Positions 10,775-22,500 of a DNA stretch of 64,000 nucleotides are shown one piece after another; position 1 is the first letter of the stretch, and the number at the start of each line of letters is the position of its first letter. Under the pieces are notes generated by a model. That model was not told the DNA's origin and did not search any database. It saw only the letters and a program-made list of their open reading frames with translations. The position numbers and the translations under genes are program-made. Origin of the DNA: Roridomyces roridus (taxonomy: Eukaryota; Basidiomycota; Agaricomycetes; Agaricales; Mycenaceae). Location of the stretch: positions 2,480,001 through 2,544,000 of the forward strand of contig JARKIF010000008.1 of NCBI GenBank assembly GCA_029378245.1. Reading direction: 5' to 3'.

Positions 10775-12831
10775 TTAGTGAAACTCGGTAACTTCCGAAT
10801 TTGACCTCGCCACCAACGCCTCAAGCCGACTCTGCAATCCTTCCTCCCAGTCCTCGGCACCGGCAATATTCACCAGCTCATCATGAACCATCCCACTGCT
10901 GCTACGCAGCGGAACGACCCAAAGCCTAGCCAAGCTTCCCTCCCGCACGCGCATAACATGAATTGTCATGCGACCTCCACTACGTGCCCGCCCGCGCCTC
11001 GATCTCATCCCACTCGCCTTCCATCTCGCATAACCACGTCAAGTCCTCCGATTCCAAGGCCAGTGAATGGACGTCCACGACCGCATCCCCACGCATGTAA
11101 TCAAACATGACAAAATAACCCGCGTTTGGGTCGCCCGACAAGTGCATGGTACGAACGGCCTCAGTGTATATCTTGAGTTTGAGGTGCATGTAATCACGAT
11201 GGAGGATGGCGCGCATGAAGGCTCTTTGACGCGACGTCGGGGGGTTCGTGGAGGGACGCCCACCTGTGTTGTACATCAGCTCGGCGAATCTGAGGGAAAA
11301 TAGGACTTGCGTAGAAGATATATGTGGAGTTTGCAGGCCGTTCGATGACCGTTGTTCCAGTCGACAGCCTGGCATTGAACGGAGCAGTAAAAGAGCGTCG
11401 CACATCCCGAGCAACGCTTGAAAACGGTCATGGGGCCGAAGGTAGTACACTATTACCGAACTTCAGGTTGAGAACAAACTGGTTTCAAGGTACTCACAAG
11501 TGTGTTGTCACAAGCCTTCATGCGCACGACACCGGTCGAATCGAAAGACTCGGAAAATGCGGCTCTGTCGCGGGCCAAGGCGTCAAAGTTCGTCCAAGCA
11601 TCACGGAGCTCTGGCGAAAATTCCGGCACCGCAGAATCGTTGATATCAAGGGCGGAAACCACTTGGCTTCCGGCTCTGTCCCCCCAGTAGATGCTACAAG
11701 ACGGAATATGTTCGCGGAGGAAAGTCTTCAGTGTATCGTGCGTCTCGGTGAGGCTGGGTTCCCGGCCACACGCAGCGACGATACCAACGAGGCTCGCAGA
11801 GATAGTCGATCGAACGGCGTAGAGCTTCTCGTTGTTGAAGAGCATCTTTAGGGAGGACAGAGACTGCAAGATGATTGGTTTGCGCTCCGACCCTGTGGAC
11901 TTCAGGATCGCGGCATCAATTGCACGAACCAGAACCCAAAGGATATCCTGTCGTGCAAGCTGACTGACCATGCGACTCGGAAGTTCCATGTGATGAGCTC
12001 CGTGTGAAGCCTTTTGGATGATACTGATAAAAACGACGACATTGAAAAGGAAGTGGAAGCCAGTCCTTCTCTGTGAAACATCCTCAATCAGATCAAGGCT
12101 GTGACGCGCGTGCTCCAGTGCCAACGTAGCAATGCTCGAGGGACCGTGGTCACCAACAAAGTCCTCCAATCTCTGTGGGGTGGAGATCAAGTCCTCGTCG
12201 GCGATGAAAGTTGCAACGGGCGTAAACAGTGGTGCAGCCGAGTTCTGCGGGCTTCCCGTCACAGAGAGAGCCGCTATCCACGCCCGAGACACCACGCTGT
12301 AGAATCCAGGTGTAGACTTGATAATGGGCTTCATGTGTGTATGATGCTGTAGCCAATGAGCGGCCTGGACAGTCCGACAGCATTGTCGCCACTCCTGGAG
12401 TTGCTCCTCGTGCACCCTGTAATGCGCCTCGAAGAATTGATGCCAGAGCCAGACACGGGACCAGATGTCGGCGGCCACGTCACCCGGGATGGTTTGGGTG
12501 CGGGCCACCGCGTCCAATGCGTAAGTGGCTGTGTGAGTAGCATCCGCCTCGGCAGGTGTGAGTACAGCACAGTCGGGGTCAGTACTCGGGATTCTCGTGG
12601 GGTCAAGGAGCCGATAGGCCAAGGGGAGGAGGTAGATCATGCTAGATGTGTTGTTCGGCTTCATCATGGTTGCGACGATCCAGGCTATTCGATCGGTGGG
12701 GCCAGAGATTGCTGCTTGTGCGGCACGCTGCGAGATTTCCGTGAATGGCAACACGAAAAAGAAGGGCGGTGACGCACTCGGACTGAGATTGGCAGATTCT
12801 GAAGGGCGCTGAGTCGAAGACATTCGTGCAT
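10775..12831 (-). CDS. MYND-like finger protein B2 (frameshift in last exon)
   Basis: Family B gene. The leader exon is 12831-12778 (MHECLRLSALQNLPISVR), the long exon 12727-11498, and the MYND exon begins at 11449: CTTFGPMTVFKRCSGC..FYCSVQCQAVDWNNGHRTAC. The third intron has a poor donor. The last exon holds the shared C-terminal domain and ends EVTEFH. Its frame breaks at a run of three C on the + strand (10987-10989), where paralogue B6 has two: an extra base shifts ARAGT out of frame before RSGGRMTIHV. This is either a real lesion or a sequencing error in a G/C run. Everything else is open. Closest relative in the window is B6. B2 lies head-to-tail behind B3. Confidence 0.75.
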
Positions 12832-13040
12832 GATCACAGAGGAGCATAGGCTAGCTGAACGAGCGATGAACAGGGATCGAGATGGATGTTCTGGTCAAGA
12901 GAGGTTCGGATCAATCGAAAAATGATGGGAGCCAAGGAATGGGTAACAGAGTTGAGTAAACCGTCTGTTTGACTGTTTAAGACTACTTAGATGAGCTCGG
13001 AGATGGCAATATATAATCCATCTATGTACCCATCTATCAC

Positions 13041-14640
13041 TTAATGCATCTCAACCACCTCCGCATTCGACCTCTCTACCAACTCCACCAAACCCTCCTC
13101 CCCCTCCCCCTCCCCCCCCTGAGCGAATCTCGCCATCTCTTCACAAACCATGCCGCTGCTACTCCGCAAGGGAACGATCCAATGCTGCTCGTAACCACCC
13201 CCAACACAAAAACAAATCACATGAAGAACCATACGCCCTTCACTACGCGCCGCACGCGCGAGGAGATCTTGTCCTTGAGAACCAGTGACGGAGTCGTCCA
13301 GGCCGAGATACCCTTTAATGTTCGTTCCCGATCCAGGCTCGGAGTCCCCAGCCTCCAAGTCGAGGGGATGCACGCTGATCTCAGCGGCACCGCGCACGTA
13401 GTTGAAGTGCACGAAATACCCGGTGTTAGGATGCGCCCGCATACACTTGACAATGTCGGTGTAGATTTGGAGTTTCGAGTTCATGTAGTCTTCATGTACA
13501 ATCGCGCGAAGGAATGACCGTTGTCGAGGAAGTACCAAGAACAGACGATCATCTACGGAGAGGCGCTATAAAACGAGGAAGGGAGCGGTGGAACGTGAGT
13601 ACTTACTGAGAAGGATCGAATGAGGTCCCCAGCAGGATGCCTTGTGCTCGTTATGCCAGTCGACGGACTGGCATCGGATGGAGCAGTAGTAGAAAGCGTA
13701 GCACCCGGTGCAGCGTTTCAGTTGAGCTTTCGTCCCGATCACACCACACTATGTACAAACGAGAAATTGAGTTCGATCAAGTATGAACACAATATACACA
13801 CCAGAGTATTGTCGCACGCCTTGAGTTTTCCCGGGTGAGACTCGGACAGTGCGACGCGGCGCTGCACCAAAGCAACGAGACGAAGCCACGCATCGCGCAC
13901 GTCGAGGACCGAAAACTGGCGCGGTTCTCTCGGGGACTGGGTCAGCGCGACCTTGAGCAAAGGAAGTTGATCCCTATAAACAGTCAAGGACGGTAGCAGT
14001 TTTTCCAAAAAATATAAGAGGTAGTCTTGCACTTCCGCCCAGTTGGTGCGCGGCGCGCACGCGACGATCGCGTCGGGGAGACCAGTGCTGAATTGATGTT
14101 GAGCAAGGGGATTATAGGACGGCACCCCGAATAAGCGCTGCAGGATCCGAAAGGTCATGTCGACAACTTTTCCAGCGGTCAAATCTTGGACCACATCAGC
14201 CAGTGTGCGGACTACCCGCAGCAGATTCGTAATTAGTTCCTGGCGTAAGAGTCGCGTGAGCAACTGGTGCGCAATATCTTGGACCGAAGAATGACGGCTG
14301 TCCAAGGAGTCTAGAATGTGACCGAGGAAGACGAGGAGAGCGTTGAATACGGCCATAGTCCTGTGAGCCAGCGAAGGTTCGTTCAGCAGCGTCACCACGA
14401 TGTCGATTTGCCGGAGAGCAGTCAAGGGTATGGGCCCCATATTATTGTCCGCGCCCTCCACGAGAGCTTCAAGATTCGCCGGGCTCACGATATCCTCCTC
14501 GGAGAGGAATGAAGCGACGGACAAGAACAGCGCTACGGGCCACTGGTTTGTCGCCTCCCTCCAAGCGACCGCAGCCGCCCAGCCGCGGGACAGAGCGGCG
14601 TAGAAAGCGGGTGTGGATCTGATGCTGGCTCGGACCTCTG
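13041..14640 (-). pseudogene. MYND-like finger protein B3, 5'-truncated and fused to A2
   Basis: The B-family reading frame begins abruptly near 14640 (ASIRSTPAFYAALSRGW) without leader exon or N-terminal half. It then runs through the long exon to 13802, the MYND exon 13748-13607 (C..IG..QLKRCTGC..YYCSIRCQSVDWHNEHKASC) and the C-terminal exon 13553-13041 (FLRAIVHEDY, GYFVHFNYVRG, EVVEMH). Immediately upstream, in another frame, lies the truncated family A gene A2. The closest relative is B5, which still has the missing 5' part. I infer a deletion or unequal recombination that joined A2 to B3. Confidence 0.75.
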
Positions 14641-14649
14641 CATGGACCT

Positions 14650-15261
14650 TGAGCGACTTGGCACTACGAGGATTGCATCGACCGGGTCTTTACTCGTAGA
14701 CTGCTGATCAGCCGCCATGCGATCCCATACGGGGTTTGAGATATAGGTAGGGGTCGTCGGAGGGGCTGAAGTCGGGTTATTGACCATCATCTCCTCCAAA
14801 AGATCGAGAAATAGTTGGCCGTCTCGTCGGTGCGATTCGACATCCAGCTCCTTTTCTGTGTACCACCGCGCCTGATGAAGAAGGGCCATTGCAGAGCAAC
14901 CGTGAACGAGAGCTGCGAGAATGATCTGTCCGCGCCTTTCTGGGGTCGCAGACATCCATTTTTTCTGCAGGAGGTTGGCGGGGAAGAGATACGGTAGCGC
15001 ATCGCGAGTCATCTCCGCCTGTATGCTGCACAAGGTCTTTCGGACCTGCCGAGTGCAGTGAACCATTTCGTCGCGTTTTTTTGGCCCCGGGATCAGCGTG
15101 GCAATCTGGCCCTTCATACACCACACCTCGAGAGAGGGTCCGAAGACAGCTGACTCGCCATGCACAAACGCAAGCACCTTTCTCCATTGTTGATCCCATG
15201 CGAGGGGGTCGCATGAAGCGAGTTTAATAGTGGGGACTTGAGGCGGTTTGGACGATTTCAT
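14650..15261 (-). pseudogene. MYND family A gene A2, lacking its MYND half
   Basis: Start at ATG 15261 (MKSSKPPQVPTIKLASCDPL). The N-terminal family A marks are all present: PLAWDQQWRKVLAF, SATPERRGQIILAALVHGC, ELDVESHRRDGQLFLDLLEE and PTYISNPVWDRM. The frame then runs into sequence that, one frame over, is the middle of a family B gene (B3). The region that should encode the linker and the C-terminal finger is gone. The neighbour upstream is a decayed cupin copy, as for A1 and A3. Confidence 0.75.
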
Positions 15262-15544
15262 GAGGCGCTGGTGACTGGACGTTGCTCCGAGATGGAAGTT
15301 GCTGCTGAAAATTGTTTGATGTTGATCGGCGCGTGATCCGTCCCATACTTCTTGGAAGTTGACAAACAAAAATACAACTGAGCCTCAATGGAATTCAAAC
15401 ACTCCAGTGACAAGACAAACGGGTCTGCTGATTCCTGAATGAATTTTGGCATGGAATATGGACTTCAAGTCCGAATTGTTTCGTCAAACGGCTCGAGATC
15501 TACTCCGGAACGCCCTTCCATTCAACACGATTTTCTCCGCCTCA

Positions 15545-15800
15545 ACCATGCGGCAAGTCAGGGAAGTCTCTTCGGACCTGTGGTTCTAGGCATGGTCTAT
15601 GTAGGCCCCGCTGCACGATAAATTCCCCAGCCTCGACCGTGTTCTCCTCTGAATCACCGCTATCGAGGATGCAGACGAACTCGCCCGAGAGAATAACGGT
15701 GTAGTCATTGTTGCGGGTACGGTACATGAGAACGCGGATGTCCGTAATGCAGAATATGAGGCCTTTGGACGCTTCCAGCCATTAGCAAGCCACTTGAATG
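15545..15800 (-). pseudogene. Cupin-domain protein, decayed copy 2 (C-terminal half)
   Basis: On the - strand the sequence reads LILHYGHP-type remnants, then NNDYTVILSGEFVCILDSGD and TVEAGEFIVQRGL. These are the central strands of the same cupin as at 4.5 and 40.1 kb. The N-terminal part is missing: the sequence upstream (15800-16010) is the other duplicated block sequence. The frame shifts soon after VQRGL. It lies directly upstream of A2. Confidence 0.6.
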
Positions 15801-16080
15801 TGCTTCAGCAGCAGCTGTATGTTTGGGAGAGACGCTCCGCAGACAGATAGATGCGCGCATTGAGTTGAATGTATTGGACCCATCAACCACGTAGCTTAAA
15901 CGGATAGTCTTGGATTAGAAAGCCTTTTTCCGACCAAGAGTTTGAGCGCAGACAGAAGGCCGCGTAGAATCGAAAAGATTGCAGGAGGCAATTGACGGCT
16001 CGGTTCCAGAATGATTCGTGTTCGCAAAGTATGGGCCTCTTCGTCGGTAAAACATCAATTTTCCAGGTAGAGAGTTCCAA
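15801..16080 (-). repeat. Duplicated block, copy 2 (partial)
   Basis: Reverse-orientation relative of 3960-4200. Shared stretches include the reading SFWNRAVNCLLQSF versus a degraded version at about 3970, EKGFLIQDYPFK, and ARIYLSAERLSQTY. It separates the cupin remnant from the 3' end of the DUF4419 gene. No function recognised. Confidence 0.55.
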
Positions 16081-16113
16081 GCATGTAAAATATTTAATAC
16101 ATTGAGATAGGAC

Positions 16114-16515
16114 TCACAGCGGTCCATACTTCTCCTCCAGCTCCTTCATCATTCTTGCCATCTCAGCTGCCTCCTCTTCCTGTGCACTGATAACATTCTG
16201 TTTCTTGACACAAATCCACCACCCAGCCACGGGCCGTACCGTATCGTTCTTGCCGCTGGACGAAAGACCCACATCGCCGCTCGAGGAAACGTGCATGCCG
16301 ACCATCCCCGCCAGCATGAACGAGTCAATCTTCTCCCCGTTATCGTCCAGCTTGACATCCACCTCGGCGTACGCCGGTGGAACGTTGCGAGTCCCGACGG
16401 TGTGGTACGGGGAGTCGTCAAATACCAGTTTTTTATTGACACCATATTTCGCATACTTGGACCAGAAGCGCCCGGCAGTAGGAGATTCGGGAGGCTCCTC
16501 GGACACCGCCTCCTA
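16114..16515 (-). pseudogene. DUF4419 gene, piece 4 (C-terminus)
   Basis: Begins after TTCTAG, a probable splice acceptor. It reads EAVSEEPPESPTAGRFW, PPAYAEVDVKLDDNG and VRPVAGWWICVKKQ, then a charged helical tail to EEKYGPL and TGA (16116-16114). The TGA overlaps a GTGAGT, so a further exon is possible. It is separated from piece 3 by the retrotransposon. Confidence 0.75.
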
Positions 16516-16520
16516 GAATG

Positions 16521-17490
16521 ATGTGACACCATTTCATGGTTTTACATGAAAATACCCTCGGAACTGCCATTCCCTCACATCCACAATCCATTCACGATTC
16601 CCTCCAATGTGCCAGTGATTCCATATGTTTCATTCTACTGGAATATGAGTTGCGCGCGCATGCACACGGCTGGGATCGAACCATGGAAAAGTGTTCGGCA
16701 ATTTCCGATCGGGTTTTGGAAAACATCGTTTCGCTCGGCCGCCCGACCTATACCCTAAACCTTTTACTTCTCTATGGAAGCATGTGACCCTGCATTCATT
16801 AGAACCCCGAGCCGCCGCAAGAAATACATTTCCGGGCACCATGCGGACAAAATGGGCAGATGACTCTGCGTTTCGACTTTCTATTGGACGCACGACCGCT
16901 ACCGAATTCCTGGGCTCTTTTGGATTTTTACACGGTCACCCCTGCATTCAGGAACATCCCCATTTACACTGGCTCTTCGTTTTATCCACTGATAATCTCT
17001 TGGTTGCATTTTCATTGTTTCATTGTTTGTTTCCTCTATTTTGGGTCTCTGGCCGTATATAAGCCAAGATGTATGTAGTAGTGAAATGTCGCATTTCTAC
17101 CCATCATTCTCTATCGCAAAGAGAATTTGCCTAGTGCTTCCAAACATCTGTCCAAGGAGAGAATAACCTCCTACGACTCTGCTTTCTGCCATATTTGCCC
17201 TCCCGTCTTACTCGCTCGAATCTACTCACGAAGAGTACATTCTTCGTCGTATCCATTGACGTTCTGTTATTACAGGACTTCAGTACCTCATTTCGCGTAT
17301 CACGAAACAACCCACGTACCACGTACATTCCGCCACTCCCAAAAGACATCTGTCTTTCTCCATTCGAGTTCGCTTTCCAGATAGTTGGACGGTTGCAAGC
17401 ACTCTTTTGGTCTAGATCCCCACTCACCGAGTATCGTGGCCAAAGTCAAGCCAGGACGATATTTCGGAGTATTTGTTATACGTATCGACA
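16521..17490 (+). repeat. 5' LTR
   Basis: Starts ATGTGACACC and ends GTATCGACA. It contains a TATATAAG box near 17055, which would place transcription start about 30 bp later. Offset to the 3' copy is 10,341 bp throughout. Confidence 0.9.
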
Positions 17491-17510
17491 ACTGGAGCCC
17501 ACCGCGAGGG
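17491..17510 (+). other. Putative primer binding site
   Basis: Immediately after the LTR comes ACTGGAGCCCACCGCGAGG. The TGG followed by G/C-rich sequence is what the complement of a tRNA 3' CCA end looks like. Which tRNA is not identified. Confidence 0.5.
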
Positions 17511-17604
17511 GTTTTTCTAGAATCAACAAATCAGTCTCGAACCACACACTATCTTCAGCAACTCACCGCCTTATACTCCCGAACCCCCTTCCTTCTGCAA
17601 TACC

Positions 17605-19569
17605 ATGGCTACCAATCTCCCCGCCGCTACGCGCCCACGCAGTCAAATTGACATGCCGGCGTTGAAAGCTCGTGGTGCTCCCAAGAAATTCACCGGGAAA
17701 GCCCAGGACGTTGTCCGCTTTCTCAACCATGTCGAAAAGTTGTTTGTCGAGAACAACGTCAGCGACAACGTGGAGCGCATCGAGTCGCTCGAAATGTACT
17801 GTTCCCGCAAAGTCGTTCATATCCTCGAAGGATTAAAGAACTACTCCACTCCGAATTGGGCCCTCCTCGTCAGCGATATGATCTCCATCTTCGACGCCGA
17901 CAAAGACGCCCAGCGCCACAAGTCCAGCGACCTCGTCAGGCTGACCGACAAGTGGCGCAAGCGTCCCATCAAGTCCATGAGCGACTGGCGCAAATATTAT
18001 CGCCAATACATTCGTGTCTCGGGTTGGCTCGAGAACAAGAAGCTCATCACGGACACGGAGGCAAATCGTTACCTCTGGCAGGGAATGCATTCCGCCCTTC
18101 GTCACAGCGTTGAGGAGCGCTTGCTTGCTCAGGACCCCGCTCTTGATATGGCCACTCCGTTCAAACGGGAGGACGTGATCAAGGTTGTCGAAACCAAGCT
18201 CAAACGCGGTCGTTTTGACGCCGACCTTGACTCGGATGATTCTTCCTCCGATGATTCTGATTCGGACAGCGATGCAGAGTCGTCGGAATCTTCTGACTCG
18301 GATGCAGAGGCGCGCAAGAAGTCTAAAAAGAAAAAGACTAAGCAACGGCGCAAGCGTGGGACAAGAGACACACCTGCTGCACCAGTGCCTACTACGAATA
18401 CTCCCGCTACACCTGCAGCTCCCAAGACGCCGAAGACGACTACAACCGACCAAGTCGGAGACCTCATCAAGAAAATGAGTCGTATGACCCTCAACGACCC
18501 CGAGTACAATTACTTGTACTACCAAGCTACCACGCTTGACCCGCACGCCGTGAATTGTATTCGCGCACCCATCGTTATCGCTAGACCGCAGCCACCTCTT
18601 CCTCAGAATCACTTCCGTGGTAACCAGTACGCCGCTCCGCAGGCAGACCATTTCGGTGCAAACCCCAACGCAAATGTGAACGCCGTCCGCCCCCAGCTTC
18701 GTCCCGAAGAGCGTACCTGCTTTGGATGCGGTGTTCGTGGACACGGGGTTTACGAGTGTGCCAAGCTGGGAGAAATCATTTCGCGAGGTGAACTGAGACG
18801 CGGTGAAAGAGGAGGAGTGGAATGGCCCGACGGCAGGTTACTGCGTCGTTTCAATCAGCAGAACGAGACGCTGTACGACGCTTATATACGTCAACGCCAG
18901 ATACCTGCTGCTCCGCCGGCGCCGCCTGCTGTCAATAACTTGGTTTTCTCCCCGGAAATTCCCATTAGCATGTGCAATGCTGCCGAAGCGATTGAAGACC
19001 CTGACATCATACCAGTTTATGTTCAGGCGAATACCACCGACGGCGAGCTGGCAAAAATATTTGCAGTCACACGGTCATCGGACCGTCCCGAACGTCCGGC
19101 CCCCTATCCAAACACCAGGCACCCCAATACTCGTTCGCAAGTCAAGAATACTGGTGCTCCGTTGGAAGGTCTCTTGCCTTCGGGTTCGAAAGGCAAAGTC
19201 AAGGCTGAGCCCGTTGAGGATTCAACGGCGGTCCAGACGCCTGTGGACGTGGTGGAGGATCGAATCGATTTTTACAACGAGGATTCCATCATGGAAGACG
19301 TTGCCGAGCCGGTTCTTAAAACGACCAATACGCAACCGCAGACCCCAAAAATCTCCAAGCGGCCAGGTCCGAGACAATCAGCTGTTTCATCGCACGTTGA
19401 TCCACAGCATATTCTCAACTCCATTCTGGACGCGCCCCTGTCTGTGTCTGCAGGACAATTGCTCGCAGTCGCCCCTAGCGTCTCTGCCGCTCTTATCGAG
19501 GCACTACGTTTGAAAAATCAAGCACGCAATGTTCATTTCGCAGACACACCTACCTCGAGCTCGTCTTAA
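17605..19569 (+). CDS. Gag polyprotein of the gypsy element
   Basis: 654 codons from ATG 17605. The N-terminal ~200 residues are capsid-like (KFTGKAQDVVRFLNHVEKLF; MSDWRKYYRQYIRVSGWL). A strongly acidic Asp/Ser stretch then a basic Lys/Arg stretch (18230-18360) follow. A single zinc knuckle C-x2-C-x4-H-x4-C (CFGCGVRGHGVYEC) lies at 18718-18759. The C-terminal third is proline-rich and disordered-looking. It overlaps the protease frame at its 3' end. Confidence 0.88.
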   Translation: MATNLPAATRPRSQIDMPALKARGAPKKFTGKAQDVVRFLNHVEKLFVENNVSDNVERIESLEMYCSRKVVHILEGLKNYSTPNWALLVSDMISIFDADKDAQRHKSSDLVRLTDKWRKRPIKSMSDWRKYYRQYIRVSGWLENKKLITDTEANRYLWQGMHSALRHSVEERLLAQDPALDMATPFKREDVIKVVETKLKRGRFDADLDSDDSSSDDSDSDSDAESSESSDSDAEARKKSKKKKTKQRRKRGTRDTPAAPVPTTNTPATPAAPKTPKTTTTDQVGDLIKKMSRMTLNDPEYNYLYYQATTLDPHAVNCIRAPIVIARPQPPLPQNHFRGNQYAAPQADHFGANPNANVNAVRPQLRPEERTCFGCGVRGHGVYECAKLGEIISRGELRRGERGGVEWPDGRLLRRFNQQNETLYDAYIRQRQIPAAPPAPPAVNNLVFSPEIPISMCNAAEAIEDPDIIPVYVQANTTDGELAKIFAVTRSSDRPERPAPYPNTRHPNTRSQVKNTGAPLEGLLPSGSKGKVKAEPVEDSTAVQTPVDVVEDRIDFYNEDSIMEDVAEPVLKTTNTQPQTPKISKRPGPRQSAVSSHVDPQHILNSILDAPLSVSAGQLLAVAPSVSAALIEALRLKNQARNVHFADTPTSSSS

Positions 19570-22500
19570 CTCCCGCTATCATCGCAACCTCGTTCATCAC
19601 GCAAGACCGTCAGAAGCTTATCCGCATCGAGATTTCGATTCAAGGCAGAACGGTTGTAGCTATCGTAGACACGGGGTCTATGCTCAACATAGTTTCCCGG
19701 GCGGCTTGGCGCAAACACATGTCGCAGACTTCGATGGACATTACTCGCCATATTACCATGGGAGATGCAAACGGTGGTGCCAAAGAGCTCCGAGGCTACC
19801 TACGAGACGTGCATATCACTGTTGGAGGCACAATCCTGACGAATGGAAATTTCTGGGTTGGAGAAAACCCGCCGTTCGATATTTTGCTCGGCCGTCCTTG
19901 GCAGCGTGGCAACTTCGTGTCCATTGACGAGCGTCTCGATGGTACCTACCTCGTTTTCCGCGACCCTGAAACTCGAATCAGCCGATATGAAATTCTGGTG
20001 GATGAGGAACTTGAAGACAGTCCACCAATGGCACTGCCCGGATCGTACATGACTCGGATTATCCCGAACCCCAAATCTACGCGGTCGGCATTCAATCCCG
20101 TGCCCGGCGATAATCAAATCGCAGCTGTCGTGTGTCCCACGTGTTATCTCGCGATGTACGATGGTCTGTTCGAACGTGTTCAATCGTGGGACGACCTCGA
20201 TCAATTCAATCAAGAGGCCAAAAAGCTGCTTTCATCCGATGCCTTGATCAACGCCGTATTCAACCCTCACAAAGACGGCATATCTGTGCACACATTCTAC
20301 TCGGGTTTCGATAATCTCGAAAGATCCGAGCTTCTCGAGATTGGAATCAGTATGCTCGGTGACGCAACGCCAATCATGGCTCATCATCTTCTCGCGTCAA
20401 ACCCGCGGATGTATTTCAATGTTCTACGCAACGAGGCGCTTGTTCCGGCCGGTTTGATGAAATTCATCCAAGGCTTTTTGAAAATGCACCCAGAGTTGAT
20501 TTGGATTGCGGAGAAAGACCGCATGACGGCGGATGCATTCCTCCTCCGAATCGTCAAGTTGCTCAACGAGCATAGGCGTGTATCAGATGTTGGACCCAGC
20601 GGCGCCCGAGGCGCATCAGAATTTCATTTGCGGCTGTCACCGGTCCCGACGGTGAACGATTTGGATCTACGCCGTATGGGGACAAATTTGCCGGGCTTCT
20701 TTCGGCAAGCACAAGTTCTGATGCCGGGGAATAAACTGATCCAGCACGAACTACGGCTCATAAAACTCGTCTGCACGCAACGCCCCGACCTTCTCTCCAC
20801 TGCGATTTTCAATTGCATTCCCGCTACTGAATTCCTCGAGTTTTTGCTCTCCCTCATCCACGCGCTACCCATCGAGTTCATTACTTGTGCCCTACCTCCA
20901 CTTGAGCACTTGTACGACAACCGTCTTCCCAGCCTCATTCCGGTTTCACAGTTAATTTTAGAGATCATGTCGTCAACTGCCGTCTTCATGCCCGCGGACC
21001 CACACGTCCCTGCCAATCCCCCATCGACTGTCACTGCTGCTCGTACTCAAATTATCTTGCCTCCTGGCGGCGAGATTGACTTGGACACCGGTTGCAACCC
21101 TCCGACGGCCCAGATCGACCCCGCCATCGAGGCTCGGGCACGTAGGGCTGGCCTGCGCAATATGTATGCGTCTGTTGGTATCCCACGCTCCGAATTTCCG
21201 GCACACGTCCTTTCCCCTGTCACCCAGTCGATTCCGCTCCCCCACGAACCTGTTAATCACCGCGGCGCTTCGCTTAACTCGCAGTACACTGCTGCTGCCG
21301 GTACCAACGAACCTCCCGCTGTCTTGGCCGTGCAGTCCTCCGTCTCCCTTCGTCGCACCCCCTCCGTTGAGGAGATCCCCGCTCCGTCTGCTGTTACCGA
21401 TCCCCGTCTTTGCACGGCACGTAAGCCGATGATCTTCGCCGCTCGCACGAACCTCAACAATTCGCGCATGGCACGGCGTTCTGTACCTTTCCCTCGTCGT
21501 CCCGCCCCCGAGCCCGTGGTTGATGATGATGGCCGTTCCGTTATCTGGGCACATCCCATCCGGATCGATGCCACTTATGTCCACGCTGCGATACAGCTCG
21601 CTCGCTTGATGCATGAGTGGTCGGAGACCTACTCCGTTGATCGTGTTGGTGAGGATCCCCGTGATCTTCTCCGCGAACGTGCTCGTCGTGCAGATGACCG
21701 CACGCACTCCCACTACGAACACGAGCTCAACGACAAGTACAACGCTGCCGTTACTATCGAGGAGATCAAGTACATGGATCTGGGCCGGGAGCACAACCTG
21801 GGCTTTCAGTGCGATACCAGTCCTCCTGGTCTCATCCCCATCATGGTCCATCGCCACTGGACTCGTCTTCCATCCCACATCACCGCACTTGCCACGCCTG
21901 GCGGGGTTCCCAGCGATTTCGTTCCCTTTCGACTGCTTGTGCTGGAGGTCATGAGCCGCCAATTGCACGATCCTTGCGTTGCCAAAATCATGACGAGTCG
22001 CATCCCCGGCGAGTTTACGCCATGGAGATTCATGACGGTGCCCGTCTCCGAGCACTACAAGTGGGTCACCAACGACGCCTTTGCCATTCAGTGCGCAGGT
22101 TTTCGCCAGTTATTCGTGGATTTCCTGGTGCAGGTTGAATTTACCTTGCGCCAGGAACTGATTGTTTTTCCGCCGTGTCTCGCTGACTACATGCATGACA
22201 AGATTGAATGTATCTTCCATTTCAGGAACTCTCCTCGCTTCTCGTCCTTCTTCGCATGTATGCAAGAATTCCGTCGCCCTTCTCCTCCGGTAGACATCAA
22301 GGGTCCTGACGACATCAACCGTTTCCATCCCATCATTCACGTCTTCGAGGACAAGTTCTTAGGCCGCGCTGCGCAAGCTCTTCGTCAATCCGATCTCAAC
22401 GACCATCACACCTTGGCCACGACCATTGATCGACTCCGCAGCTACCGGTTTGAGCACGACGCCAACACCATCATGTCCGACATGCTCACCTCCGGATTCC

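Noticed and set aside
16670..16700. tRNA-like T-arm (GGTTCGATCCC on the - strand) in the LTR
   Set aside because: No D-arm or anticodon arm can be placed around it, and the same sequence occurs in both LTR copies.
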